DNA from: Penium margaritaceum
Lineage: Eukaryota; Streptophyta; Zygnematophyceae; Desmidiales; Peniaceae
NCBI GenBank assembly: GCA_023375785.1
Contig: SZWC01006698.1
Span: 38,178-102,177 of the forward strand
Reading direction: 5' to 3'
DNA length: 64,000 nucleotides
Part shown: piece after piece, positions 33,550 through 46,092 of the stretch
Numbering within the stretch: position 1 is the stretch's first letter
Layout of the letters: the number at the start of each line of letters is the position of its first letter
Translations under genes and position numbers: made by a program
The notes under the pieces: model-generated
What the model saw: only the letters and a program-made list of their open reading frames with translations
What the model was told of the DNA's origin: nothing
The model's database searches: none

Positions 33550-34390
33550 ATGGCGCAGAAGACAGAGTCCTCGCCCATCCAAAAGTACATGGGCGGCCCA
33601 GGCTTTGGGCTGTGGCGGTGGCATTTTGAGATCTACCTCGCGCACAAGGGACTGCTGGAGCTCATGAAGGGCACGAAGGTTCAAGATGCGAGCGCAACGG
33701 ACGAGGAGAAGACGGCCTTCGCGAGAAAGAACACGGAGGAGCTAATGCTCCTATTGTCGGCACTGCATGAATCTCAGTGGGGCTATATCCATGGCTGGGA
33801 GCTGGCAGCCGACGCGTGGAAGAAACTCTGCTCCATCCATCAAATCAACATCCCTAGCCAACAAGATCTTCGCAATGAAGCGACTCTTGACGGTGAGGAT
33901 CGAGGAGGGTGAAGACGTCATTTCCGCCATGCAACAGATCGAGTCTCTTGCCTCACAATGCAATGATGTGGGGTGGAAGATTGACACAAAGATGCAGGCA
34001 ATGGCGCTCCTCATGTCTCTACCCGACAGTTGGGCTCCTCTCATCACCGTGCTGGGAGGTTGGGAGGAGGATAAACTCACCTACGGCGCAGTCGCCGAGT
34101 ACATCCGCAACGAGGTGCACCGTCGGAGCGGTGGCGAGACCTCATCATCCTCAACTGCCCTGATCACCAAAACGCAGGGTGGCAGTAGCAGCGGCAAGCG
34201 AGGCGGCGGTAAAGGTGGCGGCAAGAAGGGCGCCAAGAAGGGTGCATGCCATAACTGTGGCAAGGAGGGCCATTGGGCCAAGGAGTGTCCGGAGGAGGCG
34301 CAGGCCGGCGGCAAAGGCGCCAAAGGCAAGAAGGCGCTCCTCAACGGCACAAAGAACCACGACCTGAAGGGCGCCAACCGGCGATAACTC
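33550..34390 (+). pseudogene. Element C gag
   Basis: Begins MAQKTESSPIQKYMGGPGFG, then a Copia gag helical body (LMSLPDSWAPLITVL), a Gly/Lys-rich stretch and a zinc knuckle CHNCGKEGHWAKEC (34247-34288). It would form the particle shell and bind the genomic RNA. Broken once or twice. Confidence 0.85.
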
Positions 34391-34426
34391 GACTCAGGTG
34401 CGGAGGAGCATACCTAAGTCGAGAAG

Positions 34427-35950
34427 GTGGGGTTCATCAACTACACCAAGTCTGCCAAGTCCATGGTGACCGCCAACGACAAGGTCGAACCTGCGGCCGG
34501 CCAAGGTGATGTGGACGTAGAGGTGGTGGTTGGTGGTAAAAAGGCGCAATGTGTGATTCAAAATGTGCAACATGTCCCCGGTCTGGCTGACATTTTGAGT
34601 GTGAGCTGCTTGACAGACAAGGGGTATGAAGTCCTCTTCCGCAAGAAAGGTGCAGTCGTGCGGATGGACGGCGGCGGCGAGGTCGTGCTAGAGGCGAAGC
34701 GCGAGGGAGGCCTCTACATCGTTGAGACCAAGGTCATCCCCTTGGCATCAGACGCAGCAGACCCGCCAGCACGCGTCGTCAACCTCGCAAAAGGCAGGGG
34801 AGAAGACCTGCAGATGTGGCATCGGCGGCTGGGGCACTCGTCGCCCGCAGTCGTGCAAGAGATGGCGAAGCGCGACATGGTTCGCGGCCTCAACATCACC
34901 GGTGCAGCTGACGCAGCAGCAGATTCCGCAGAGCACAAGTGCGAGCCTTGCATCGTGGGCAAGGCAAAGCGCAAGCCGTTCGAAGACGGACAACGGCGGG
35001 CCGAGAACCTGCTCGAGGTCGTGCACAGTGATGTGTGCGGACCGATCAAGACGCCGTCTGTTGGGGGCGCGTGTTACTTCGTCACTTTCATCGACGATTG
35101 CAGCAGAAAACTCTACGTCTACTTCATGAAGCGGAAGAGTGATGTGCTGGACCGGCTGAAGAAGTATGTCGCAGCGGTGGAGAGGCAGACTGGCCGCAAG
35201 GTCAGAGCTCTACGCAGCGACAATGGCGGGGAGTATGTGGGCTGCGGAGGGTGGCTGAAGGAGCAGGGCATTGAGTGGCAGCCGACCACTCCATACACGC
35301 CTCAATCTAATGGCGTGGCGGAGCGTATGAACCAGACGCTACTCACCATGGCGCGGACAATGCTCGTGGACGCAAAGTTGCCACGGAGCCTATGGGCCGA
35401 GGCCGTGAGTACGGCGTGCTACATCACCAACCTCACTCCAACAGCAGTGCTGAAGGGAAAGGGCGGTTGGAAGACGCCGCGGGAGGCTTGGAGCGGGCGC
35501 AAACCAAGTGTGGCGCACCTGAAGGCGTTCGGGTGCAAGGCACACGCGTTGGTTCAGGCCGCGCAAAGAAAAGACTCCAAACTGGACCCGCGTGCAAAGG
35601 CGTACGCGTTCGTCGGATACGAGAGTGCGCTCAAGGCGTACCGCCTCTTTGATCCACGGACGCAGGACGTCATCACCAGCCGCGACGTCACGTTTGATGA
35701 GCAGCAGAGCTACTGCAACAGCAGCAAAAACATTGACGCAGCGCACTCTCCAAAGCAGGGGGAGTGGTTCCAACTCCTTGAGCGTGAGGAGGAGCCGGCG
35801 GCTGCAGAGGTCGATGACGTGTCTTCGGAGGATGACGGTGCTGGAGCGCAGCAGGGCAATGCAGCAGGTGCAGGTGCCGCTGGAGCGCAGGATGAAGCAG
35901 CCGATGCGGGGGAGCCCGCGGCCGAGGACAACGTTGTAGCAGAGCAGTAG
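34427..35950 (+). pseudogene. Element C protease end and integrase
   Basis: Open frame of 507 codons. It holds the protease C-terminal part (VQHVPGLADILSVSCL), the integrase HHCC zinc region (WHRRLGHSS, then CEPCIVGK), and the catalytic core with Asp in VHSDVCGP, Asp in LRSDNGGEYV and Glu in SNGVAERMNQT. An acidic Ala/Glu-rich tail leads towards RT. The linker lacks the 12-residue repeats seen in the other elements. Confidence 0.85.
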
Positions 35951-36184
35951 CAGGACCAGCAGCCAGCGTCACCAAGGTCGCCGCGTCACAGTCGGAGGCG
36001 GCGGCATGCGGCGAAGCGATATGACGCAAGCACCGGCCGCTGGGTCGGCATGGCGCGGTGCATGATGGCAGCCGCAAAGGAACCGACAACTGTGCAAGAG
36101 GCGCTTGCACGGCCTGATGGGCAGTAGTGGGGCGAAGCAATAAAATCTGAACTTGCGTCCCTTGCTGAGAACGGCACTTGGGAG

Positions 36185-37675
36185 TTGGTGGATCGGCCTG
36201 AGGGGGCGAAGGTGATCAGCTCCAAGTGGGTGTTCAAGGTGAAGCTCACCAAGGACAGCAAGGTGGAGAAATACAAGGCGCGGCTAGTAGCGAAGGGGTA
36301 CGCGCAGCGGAAAGGCGAACACTACGATGAGACGTTTGCACCCGTCGCCAAGTTTACAAGCATCCGGACGATCCTCGCGGTGGCAGCCGCAAAGGACATG
36401 GAGATCCACCAAATGGATGTCAAAACGGCATTCCTAAGCGGCATCATTGACAAGGAGATCTACCTTGAGGTGCCGGAGGGGGTGGATGCGCCGGAGTGCA
36501 AGGTGTGCAAGCTGCGGAAGGCCTTGTACGGGCTAAAACAGGCGCCCAGGTGCTGGTACCAACAGATGGACGGCTACATGGCGGAGCTCGGCTTCAAGCG
36601 CTGTGAGTCAGACCACAGCGTGTATGTGCGGCGCAGCAAAGGACTCCATCAGATTGTGGCACTCTACGTGGACGATCTGATCCTGTGCTCATCAGATCTG
36701 GCGGCTTTGCAGCAGCTCAAGGAGCAGCTGAGCAGCAGATTCAAGATGACGGACATTGGGGAGCTGGGGTACTACCTTGGGGTAAGCATCACGCGGAACC
36801 GGAGAGCGCGCACGCTTGAGTTGGGGCAGGCCAAGTACGTGGCCGAGGTACTGAAGCGGTACGGCATGGAGGACTGCAAACCAGTGGGCAGTCCGCTCTC
36901 CACAAGCTGTGAGCTGAGTGCGGCGATGGCGCCGCAAACTAAAGAGGAGAAGGAGGACATTGCGGAGGTGCCCTACCAATCTGTGGTGGGCAGCCTCGTG
37001 TATGCCATGGTGGCGACTCGGCCGGACTTGGCCTACGCGGTGGGCCAGGTGAGCAGGTATGTGGCCAACCCTGGGCCACTACACTGGCAGGCGGCGAAGC
37101 GCATCCTCCGGTACTTGCAGGCAACGCGGCATGCGCGCCTGAAGTACGACGGAAAGGGGAGGTCAGACCCCTTGCGGCTGGTCTGCTACACTGACGCAGA
37201 CTACGCCGGCGATGTGGACAAGAGAAAGTCCACTTTTGGCTATGTGTTCTTCCTCGCAGGTGCAGCGGTCTCGTGGTGCAGCAGAAAGCAAGACTGCGTT
37301 GCCACCTCCACAGTGGAGGCGGAGTACGTCGCTCTGGCCGAGGCGGTCAAGGAAGCGGTGTGGCTCCGCAGATTGCTGGGGAAGCTGGGCGTGCCGCAGC
37401 AGGAGCCTACGGTGGTTCATGAAGACAACACCGGCTCCATCTTGCTGACCAACAACCCGCCGCAGCACAGGAGGACAAAGCACGTCGACGTGCGCTACCA
37501 CTACGCGCGTGACATGGTGGAGAAGGGACAGGTTGTACTGCAACATTGCAGCACGAAGCACATGCTCGCGGATTGCTTGACCAAGGCGCAGCTCCAGGAT
37601 CGGCATGTCATCAGCCTTGCAGGGCTTGGGTTGACGAGCTGTGAAGGGCTTGAAGGCGCAGACGCGGACGAGTGA
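36185..37675 (+). pseudogene. Element C reverse transcriptase and RNase H
   Basis: Open frame of 496 codons. RT: SKWVFKVKL, QMDVKTAFLSG, YVDD at 36665-36676. RNase H: YTDADYAGD, STVEAEYVAL, EDNTGSI and the closing KHVDVRYHYARD. Catalytic motifs look complete for this segment. A purine tract GGGGGAGA (37711-37718) follows before the LTR. Confidence 0.88.
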
Positions 37676-37719
37676 GAGTGAGCATGAGGCATCCGGCATG
37701 GAAGGTGCACGGGGGAGAT

Positions 37720-38438
37720 TGTCAAAAGTGCCCCTGCCATGGATGCCGTTTGCCGTTTTCCTGGTTCGACCACCAGGGAGTGGTTGGATGTCTGATCTGA
37801 TTGCAGATTTGGACTCCTTGCATTTTGCCATGCAGTTTCGAGCTTTCAGTTGCTCGATTTGGTTGAGAATTCAGAAAGATAGCCCCATCCGAAGTTCGGG
37901 TGGTAGGTGGGTGGAATCTGGGTTCCGTCATTGGTGACGGAGTAATTCCACCACCAGTGATCCGAGTTCGACTTCAATGAGCTCCAAGGGCACATGGGCC
38001 ATGAACAAAAGGGATGTGGATGGTCATCTGGACCAGGGCGAGCCTCCCCCCACGTTGGGATGACAGGCAGGGCGCTTCGACAGGCCACCGTCGAAGCGCC
38101 TCCCGTCATTCCCGTTCGTGGGTATGGTGGGCGGCTCGGCTCCACCATGGCTTACTCTAACGGCCGCAGCAGGGGCTCTACTGCTCCGTTTTGGGCGTGC
38201 TTGGATGCGTTGGAAAGCTTAGATCACAGGCTATAAGAATCTGATATAATCTCACCAAAATAACTAACCATTGATGATTCCCAGCCTTTCTCAGTTTCCG
38301 CAATCTGTGTTCTGCCAGAATTCTGCTCCCTTGGTGTTGTGACGACCCAAAGCACACACCTCCCTTGGAAGTCTCTTTGCACTAAGCAGCCGTGGGCACT
38401 TAGGCAGATCAGGGCACGCCAGGACAGCATTCCTGACA
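37720..38438 (+). repeat. Element C 3' LTR
   Basis: 719 bp, TGTCAAAAG to TTCCTGACA, followed by the GATGC target duplication. Confidence 0.93.
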
Positions 38439-38443
38439 GATGC

Positions 38444-39250
38444 ATGGTGAACAACAGCAAGAAGGCCAACGAAACACTCCCTCACGATGCAAACATACCC
38501 ACCCTGGTGCATGGTGAGCATGCGACATTTACGGTCACGCTCAATTTGCATTCCCAAGAAGATGCACACAGGGCCGGGATCCTTCATCTTGTACGCAGAC
38601 TGGAGCAGGTCCCAATTCCATACCCAAGTCATGTACTTCATGGCCACAAAATTGAAGGTTTCAAAGAGACCAGACTCAGCTAGCAGGGTGCGGCTCCAAC
38701 GTCATGAAACACTGATGTGTTGTATTTGTATGGAGTAGACTACTCAAAGAAAACACCAAGTGATAGAAGAACTTGGGCTAATGAGGTCACCACCACGATC
38801 AAAGCAAAATACTTGTAACTTGTGCTGACATGCATGCTTTGCTTGAAGGAGCCAAGACTCGACCGTAGACCCAACCTCACCCTTAAAGCTGAGTGGGTGA
38901 GTAGTCACCAGTCAGGGAGAGGACGTAACAACCACTGTCAAGAATCACAATCACAAAGGGTCCCATCACATGAGCATAGATGAGAACGAGTAGCTTGTAA
39001 GTGCGAGACTTGAACACGGGAAATGGTGTACGGTACATCTTGCCTTCCACGTAGTCCAAGCATTCAACAGAATGAGGGTGTAAGGAAGGCAGCAATAGTC
39101 AAACTAAGGGTATGCTGATGACAAATCAGGTTGCAAATGGTAGTAGTGCGCACATGGCGGATGTGTTGATGCAACAAACGATTATGCTCAAGAAAGAGTG
39201 AGGGAGAAACATGGACATGAGCAATGGTGGCTCCGATCAGCCACAATCGA
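38444..39250 (-). mobile_element. Copia element D, right part
   Basis: Continuation of D after the insertion of C. RT and integrase fragments come first, then the integrase zinc region with CLDYVEGKMYRTPFP near 39060 and NRLLHQHIRHV near 39170. D is cut off by the LTR of E at 39251. Heavily decayed, many breaks. Confidence 0.6.
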
Positions 39251-39863
39251 TGTGTGTCGTCCCTGTCACCTTTCTATGACCACTCAATCATGTCCATGCT
39301 TGTTCAGATCCCTTATGTAGAGCCACCTGGCAGCAGATCAACGTTGCGTGGTGGTCCACCCACCACTAGCTTTAAGATTGTTGCTACCGTGTCGCGGATC
39401 CTTGATGGGACCTTACGTAGTTTCGATGAAGCCTCTAGATTTTTCTTGGTGGACTATTATTGGGCTCCACATGCATGTTCTTGCATTGCAATTTCATCAT
39501 TCGATGCCCGATCCATGCTTGTGTGTTTATTGTGTCCGGAACCCATGCATGTTTCTCAACCTACATCCATAAGATAAGACGGTTCTGCATTTGACCCTGA
39601 TTTGTGCAGGGTTTTAAGGCAAATTGACCTTGCCATGTGCGTCAACCTCCATGTGCTGTGACATATGTTTATGTTGTGAGCTCATCACTTGTCATTTCTC
39701 TCTACACATTGGATCTATTGAAGCTTATGAGACTTTGTCCCTCTCCACTAACCAAACCCTTATCTATCTGACATATGTTTCATACATGTTAGTACATATG
39801 TTTTATGGGTTGTATTGCCATGTCAACGACGGTAGAGCTTGGAATCTTCTAGGCAAATTTGCG
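39251..39863 (+). repeat. Element E 5' LTR
   Basis: Starts TGTGTGTCGTCC and follows the B LTR along most of its length with heavy divergence. It adjoins the tRNA-Met primer site. Confidence 0.65.
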
Positions 39864-40381
39864 TGGTATCAGATCAACAACATCCTTCTTGCTGAGCTGC
39901 AGAGTAGAGACGCAATAGCAGTAGTAGCACTTAGAGCCACCACTACAGCCACGACAACATTTCTATTAGATGACCTGCAATAGCAGACAGTAGCATCAGC
40001 AAAGACACCACTGCCGTCATCAGCAATGGCATCATCACACCACCACCATAAGTAAATGGCAACACCCACATCAGCAGCGTGAGCCACTACAAAAACATCA
40101 GTATCCGCATGAGAGAAGGATTGCTAGAACATTGTGGCAGCAGTACCTGCCACTACCACATAGGAGCGCAGACGCGGTGGCAGGAGCAATGTAGAGCGTT
40201 AGTAGTAGGAGCAGCAATAGTAGAGTGGTAGTGTGGTAGTAGCCACGGATTAGTGGCAAGACCCACAGTAATAGCAAAGCTTAAACAACAAGGCAACAAC
40301 ACCAGTGAAGCAACAGTACGGCGACGGAGTATTAAGTGACAGTTGCTAACATTGGCAACACCAATAGCTACAAGAACACAC

Positions 40382-40820
<439 letters not shown>

Positions 40821-43800
40821 TATGATTAATCACCTTAATTTTACACACTTGTCGATCAGTGTATCAATGGGTGTATTCTTTCATACAAACATTTCTCACA
40901 CAGCATCCACATGAATACATGTCAACAAAGCCCAAATGTACATTCCTTGCATTAAATGAAAACTATAATGGGCCCTATGTGATATATAGTAGTTTCTATG
41001 AACCATCCATGTTCACTAGTTTGTTCACTTCCCAATGCACTTGTTGATACACAGTTTCACGGGTGATGCAATTGGTCATACATGCAATACCAGCAACTAT
41101 GGAGCTGTGAAGATGCACAATTGTGTTGTGTTGTTGTTCATTACAATCGCGTGAGATGTGAAGACCACTGCAATTACACAACTGCACTTTTGTGCAACAG
41201 CAATTGTACCACCAAGCAATCACGGCCGTAGCAATTTCTTTGATGAGGTCCCTCCATCCACGCCGTGGGAAGTCATGCAAAAGCTGTGGAAAGAGAAAAG
41301 AACAAAAAAGGGAAAAAACAGACATTCTAGAGGAGGGTCAATAGGTTCCAATCTTGCTGACATTAGTAGCCTACTGATATCAGCACATCCCTGTTAATGT
41401 CAGTAGAGGGACTGCTGATGTCATCATAGCCTTAGTCATTTTTTGACAAGGACATCATGTTTTACCAACAATTTAACTTCTCAAAAATGACGGTTATTTG
41501 TTTGACCACTTTGGTGATCCCATCCATAGTGCTCATTGCACATGTTGCCATGTGATGACAACGGAAGGAGCCGACAGACCCCTGAGCATCCTTAGATTTA
41601 GGGATTATGAGGCCACAATCGTAGGCGATGAATGACCTCTTCCATGCGTAGGTGTAGATCCGTCACCACTAGGATAAGATGTGTTGACAGTAGAATGCAT
41701 AGACCGATGTGCTTGAAGAGCTGTATAAGCTGATGCGGTGGCATTTAGGGGTTACTCAACAAACACCAGGTACAAGCATTACAGGTATACCAAATGCATG
41801 GCAGCATAGTTTTTGCATCTCTACCAGATGGGATCTTCCATCCGAGTTTGATGACGTTCAGGATGTAGAGGACACAGGTGTTGATATGTACACAAGTGAG
41901 ATTCCCGTGCTTCAGGATCAACTTTGCCAGTTGTGGCTATGATCACACCGAGTCACACCATAGCCACCACATTGTCATGTCCACCTCCACCAGAGCATGA
42001 AATTGTTCTCCCCATGGAGTGGTAGCCAAAGGACTTAGGAACTCTCCGACCACACTGTGAGAGAAACACAATCTTTGACAGATGGGAGTTTCTATTTCAG
42101 GTTAGGAAAATGTAGAGGATGTTTTATTGCCACATCAAGTACCAGATCACTGACAATTGCCAGGACCAGATACCGGCAAAAGCAATGTGGATCTGCACTT
42201 CATTGTATGTGTAGGATACTGTTGTCGACGTTTGCCCCTTCTTGAACACAACAAGGATTGGGACTGGAGCGAATCCTCGCCGAGTTCGGAAGTTGGCTCT
42301 GACCCTATTCACGGTGGAGACCCATCCGATGGGGATGAGCCATCTTTGTGAGTTCCACTCCCTCTGTTAGGGAGTGTCAGAGTCTGTAGCTGACTCCTGA
42401 AGATGCGACATGCATTTTTATACCCGCCTAGTGGTTGGTGGCAAGACGCAGCTCTGGGCACTTGACACCATCATGATTGGGATTCATCTGGAGCACTCTA
42501 GCTTTAAACATGCAACACTCTCCTGGATGTCTCAGTCCCTTTTTCTTCGTCCCTGGACTCAGTACCACCTCCTTCAGATGACACCAGCTAGAGAGGTGGC
42601 CCACACACATTAGGAGAATCCGCTTGTTACGACTCTGACTGCATCTCCTCCGTCACCTCGATCCTTGTTCGCCTCTAGCCCTACCTCTACCACTCCCTCT
42701 CCTATCCCTCTTCCCTGCTTTGCCAAGCTGAGGCCATTGTAATATCCATACAGGAAAAGAAGGGGGAGAATAGGCATAGCAAGGGGAAGAAGTAGGCAGC
42801 GCAAGCAATCAGTGGCAGTGGAAATTTTATCCACTTCTGTAACTTTGGAGGTCCTCATTGCTACATGGAGTACCAGCAGCTCCTTGACTGGAGACGGATT
42901 ATGTGTGGCCTCTAGGCTGCTCACATACAGTGGATTTCCTTGAGCACTTCTCAGGTAGGTTGTGCCGTAACTACGACAGTAGTAGAGACCCTGCTTCCTC
43001 GGACAGCAATGGTGACTAGGATTCTTGGGACTTAGTATTCAAGGAGGTACGAGTGTATTGTCACAGCCGAGTGATTCACAATCAATGTACCCCATTGTGT
43101 TTATTGTTCGTGAGGAAACTCAAGAGGGAGCTTTGTCAGAGTGTGATGAGGATGGACTTGACAATACCCCTTGACTAGATGAGTCTCATATGTGTGTCAT
43201 CTGTCATAATTTGGAGTCCTCTCTTGAGTGCCCGGCAGAGGAAAGGTGCTCTGTGGCACATTGCCTATTGTCAACTACTTATCGTGAGAAGGGTGACACC
43301 TGGATCACGGAATCCCGTGTCGCTTATCACATCACTTGTCTTCTTGATGACTTCATTGTCCTCCGTCCCATTGGGTCAATTTGATTTGTGCATAAGGGAT
43401 CTTCTCACCCCTTGCATGTCCAAGGTTTGGAGGTTGTGTTGTTTGATGGTCTATGTGGCCCTTCTTAGTTTTCGGATGTAGTCGTTCTTGTTCTTAAGGT
43501 CAACCTGCTATGATTTCATGCATACACCAAGATAGGTATGTGCTCACTCTGCCATTGCGACTGCTTACAGCACTCATATTACAGTAGTCTATGCTTCCAG
43601 TTGTGGATGACCTATACCGTGTTTCTTGATGTGCTCCCTCTGAATCCTCCCCTTCATCGTTGAGTACACATGTGCTTTTCACTAGTGTTCTCTCCCATTA
43701 GCACCAGTGTTTGCTCCATCACCGTCTTTGCCATGTGGGCTCAGGCATTATGTCCAAGCTCATTCGGACACTGCCTGCCCTCCGTCTTCATGGGGCATCC

Positions 43801-44179
43801 TTCAAGCTAATCTTCATTTTGCTCACGTATGGGGCTCTCTGACCTATGTCTTGTGTACCGAGGTCCAGTAGGGGTCCAAGGTCTCACCTCGGGATTGAAT
43901 GTATGGCATTCTTGGCATTTCCTTACGGTCAAAGGCTTGGATGTTTTAGGACCCTCCAAGCAATCACATCGTCGAGTCTCAAGATATCCTATTCTTTGAG
44001 GCTCTCAATTACCAAGACCTGTCCAACATTCTACCACTAGTGGCCGACCACATTCCGATGTGTGGCTTCCCGATGGATTCGGGAGTCTAGGTCCATGGAT
44101 GGGTCTATCTGGGCCTCCTGATGCGTGGTATGGTCTCCCGTTGATGACGACCCGCCCATCATGGCCGTAGGTCTAGTGG

Positions 44180-44340
44180 CCTTACGAGTCCCCACATGCA
44201 CACCTAATGTTATTCTTAGATTATTCCCCACTGGTACACTTGATCTTGTTCATGTTTCAGTCCCCACGAGCACATTTTCTCTTGTACTTGCGTCAGGCCC
44301 CGCTGGCACACCTGTTTGTGTGCTTTCATCGGTCCTTCCA
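44180..44340 (+). repeat. 12-residue linker repeats of element E
   Basis: Four consecutive 36-bp units each open with a CCC Pro codon: PTCTPNVILRLF, PTGTLDLVHVSV, PTSTFSLVLASG, PAGTPVCVLSSV. The same spacing is found in the A, B, F and H linkers. Confidence 0.7.
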
Positions 44341-44590
44341 TCTGCCATTCCGTTTGAGCCTTTTATTTCCAATGCACCCTTCCATACTTCTCCTACATTT
44401 GCACCCCCTCCATTGCCTACAACTCAGCAGTCCCTGCGACTACATCGCTGCCACTTGCTCCATAGGTCAAGGTGAGCACCTCGGCCTCGGGCTCCACCCA
44501 CTACTCTAGTGGTCGTCGGCAACCACTGCTCTCTAGGACTAAGCTAGCCACTGACTCAAAACTCGCCCATCCTGCTCGCCGGCCAACACT

Positions 44591-45449
44591 TCATTCCCAT
44601 CCCCTCCTTTGCGTGACCACTGCTCGGCCTTGAGAATCCCCTTTTGTGACATCTAACATCCAATTTGTCCCAACCCTCTGGTCCATCACATCAAAGTCCA
44701 CCATGATCCTATCCTTCTCCTCCGGAAAATGCAACTCCCCTTCTAGCTCCACGTCAACCCTCAAAGAGTGTTGACTACAGATGTTTCTAATCTCATTCCT
44801 GATGGTGTGGTGAACCTGGGTGAAGTGGCCCTTTGAGCAATGTAGTGTCACCCAGGCAAAACAAAACCCATGAAGAGAATCTCCCAGTGACCAAACAAAA
44901 GATTCAACCACATTTGCTTATGGAGGCAGAAATCCACTAGTGACAGATGGACCTGATCCTCCACCAAAGTAGGGGTTGCTTGTCGCCAAAGGAAAGTGCC
45001 CCACATTCCATCGACACAACACCAACTCTCCCACCAACACTCGTAAGTCCATCGGTATGAAGTCCGTCCTCTCTACAACCACATGTACAATATCGCTCCC
45101 CACCCACTATCGCACGAGTGAACCATTGCTCCCTTTTATCGTTAAAGCAGTGCGAGCTGGTCCACGGTAAAGAAATCCCACCTGTCCTTGGGGAAGGGCA
45201 TTCAAAGATGGGAGTTCCCTCTGAACCATGAATGGTAGAGCATCTACTGCGGTGTCCAACATGAAGTACATACTGATCTCCTGGTCTACAGGGACATGAG
45301 GGCCAAACAACATGCGCATTTCATGAAGAGGAGCATCCGACGCACATACATACACCAAAGTAGCCATACTTGTGTCCTAAAAACCATCGCCTCCCTATTG
45401 GAATAGCAATTGTAGCGGCAACTGGACAGCCACCTAAAGACTGTTGTCT
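44591..45449 (-). pseudogene. Unidentified reading frame between E and H
   Basis: One minus-strand frame runs about 260 codons from 45367 to 44591, broken about twice. It keeps a protein-like composition: a part with LDTAVDALPFMVQRELPSL and GFLYRGPARTALTIKG, a middle with VVVERTDFIPMDLRVLVGE, and an end with VELEGELHFPEEKDRIMVDF then NWMLDVTKGD, which faintly recalls the nuclease-like tail of some non-LTR elements. I do not recognise the family. It could be a retroelement ORF1 or an older domesticated gene. Confidence 0.4.
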
Positions 45450-46092
45450 TCAAGAAATTGATAGGAAGCTTCCTAACCTTGCTGCTGCTGACGTGGTGAC
45501 ACTCTCCGGTCAATTGGCGCACGAGCAAGCAGGTAAGCTCAAGAAACAGCAAGGGTTAGGCTAGGGAGATGTGCAAAGGCTCATAAGCTCCAATAGCTTA
45601 GTAATGGAGAGAGAAAAGACAACTGACAAGTACACAGCATATATACCTGTTGCAGCGCACAGCAGGTGACGCACGCGGCAGTGTTAGTTTGTCCTAAAAC
45701 CGGCCTAAAACCACTATTTAGTCGTAACTCTGTGCACATGTATCGAAACGCGACACCGTCTAAACCTGGAGATGCAAAATCTTGAGCCAGATGCTATGAC
45801 TGGTCACACACATAGGTGTAGCATCGATCTGTGGATAGATAATGCAAAACATGCAAATCGGGTTCAGAAGTCAGTCCACCAAGAAGACTCTAGCAACTAT
45901 AGAAGAACTACAGAGCATCCCAACAAGCACCCGGGACGTCATGGTAGCTGTCTGGTAGCTGCTGTTGGGTGGAGCCACCACCCGTTGGTGCTCTGGCACC
46001 AGCTGGGTCCACATCAAGGATTTGCACGAGCATGGACACAGCCTAGTGGTCATCGTAAGCCTTACAAACAGATGGGGATGACTCACATCACA
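45450..46092 (-). repeat. Element H 3' LTR
   Basis: About 643 bp. In element sense it starts TGTGATGTGAGTC and follows the B LTR, including the GGTTTTAGGACA and GGAAGCTTCC stretches. Confidence 0.7.

Larger units (their letters stand above)
32439..38438 (+). mobile_element. Copia element C, nearly whole and young
   Basis: Plus-strand Copia element with LTRs 32439-33423 (longer only because of an assembly duplication) and 37720-38438. A perfect 5-bp target duplication GATGC sits at 32434-32438 and 38439-38443. LTRs differ at about ten positions of 719, so it is the youngest element here. Gag with a zinc knuckle, protease, integrase, RT and RNase H are all recognisable; about four breaks. It sits inside element D. 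Confidence 0.93.
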
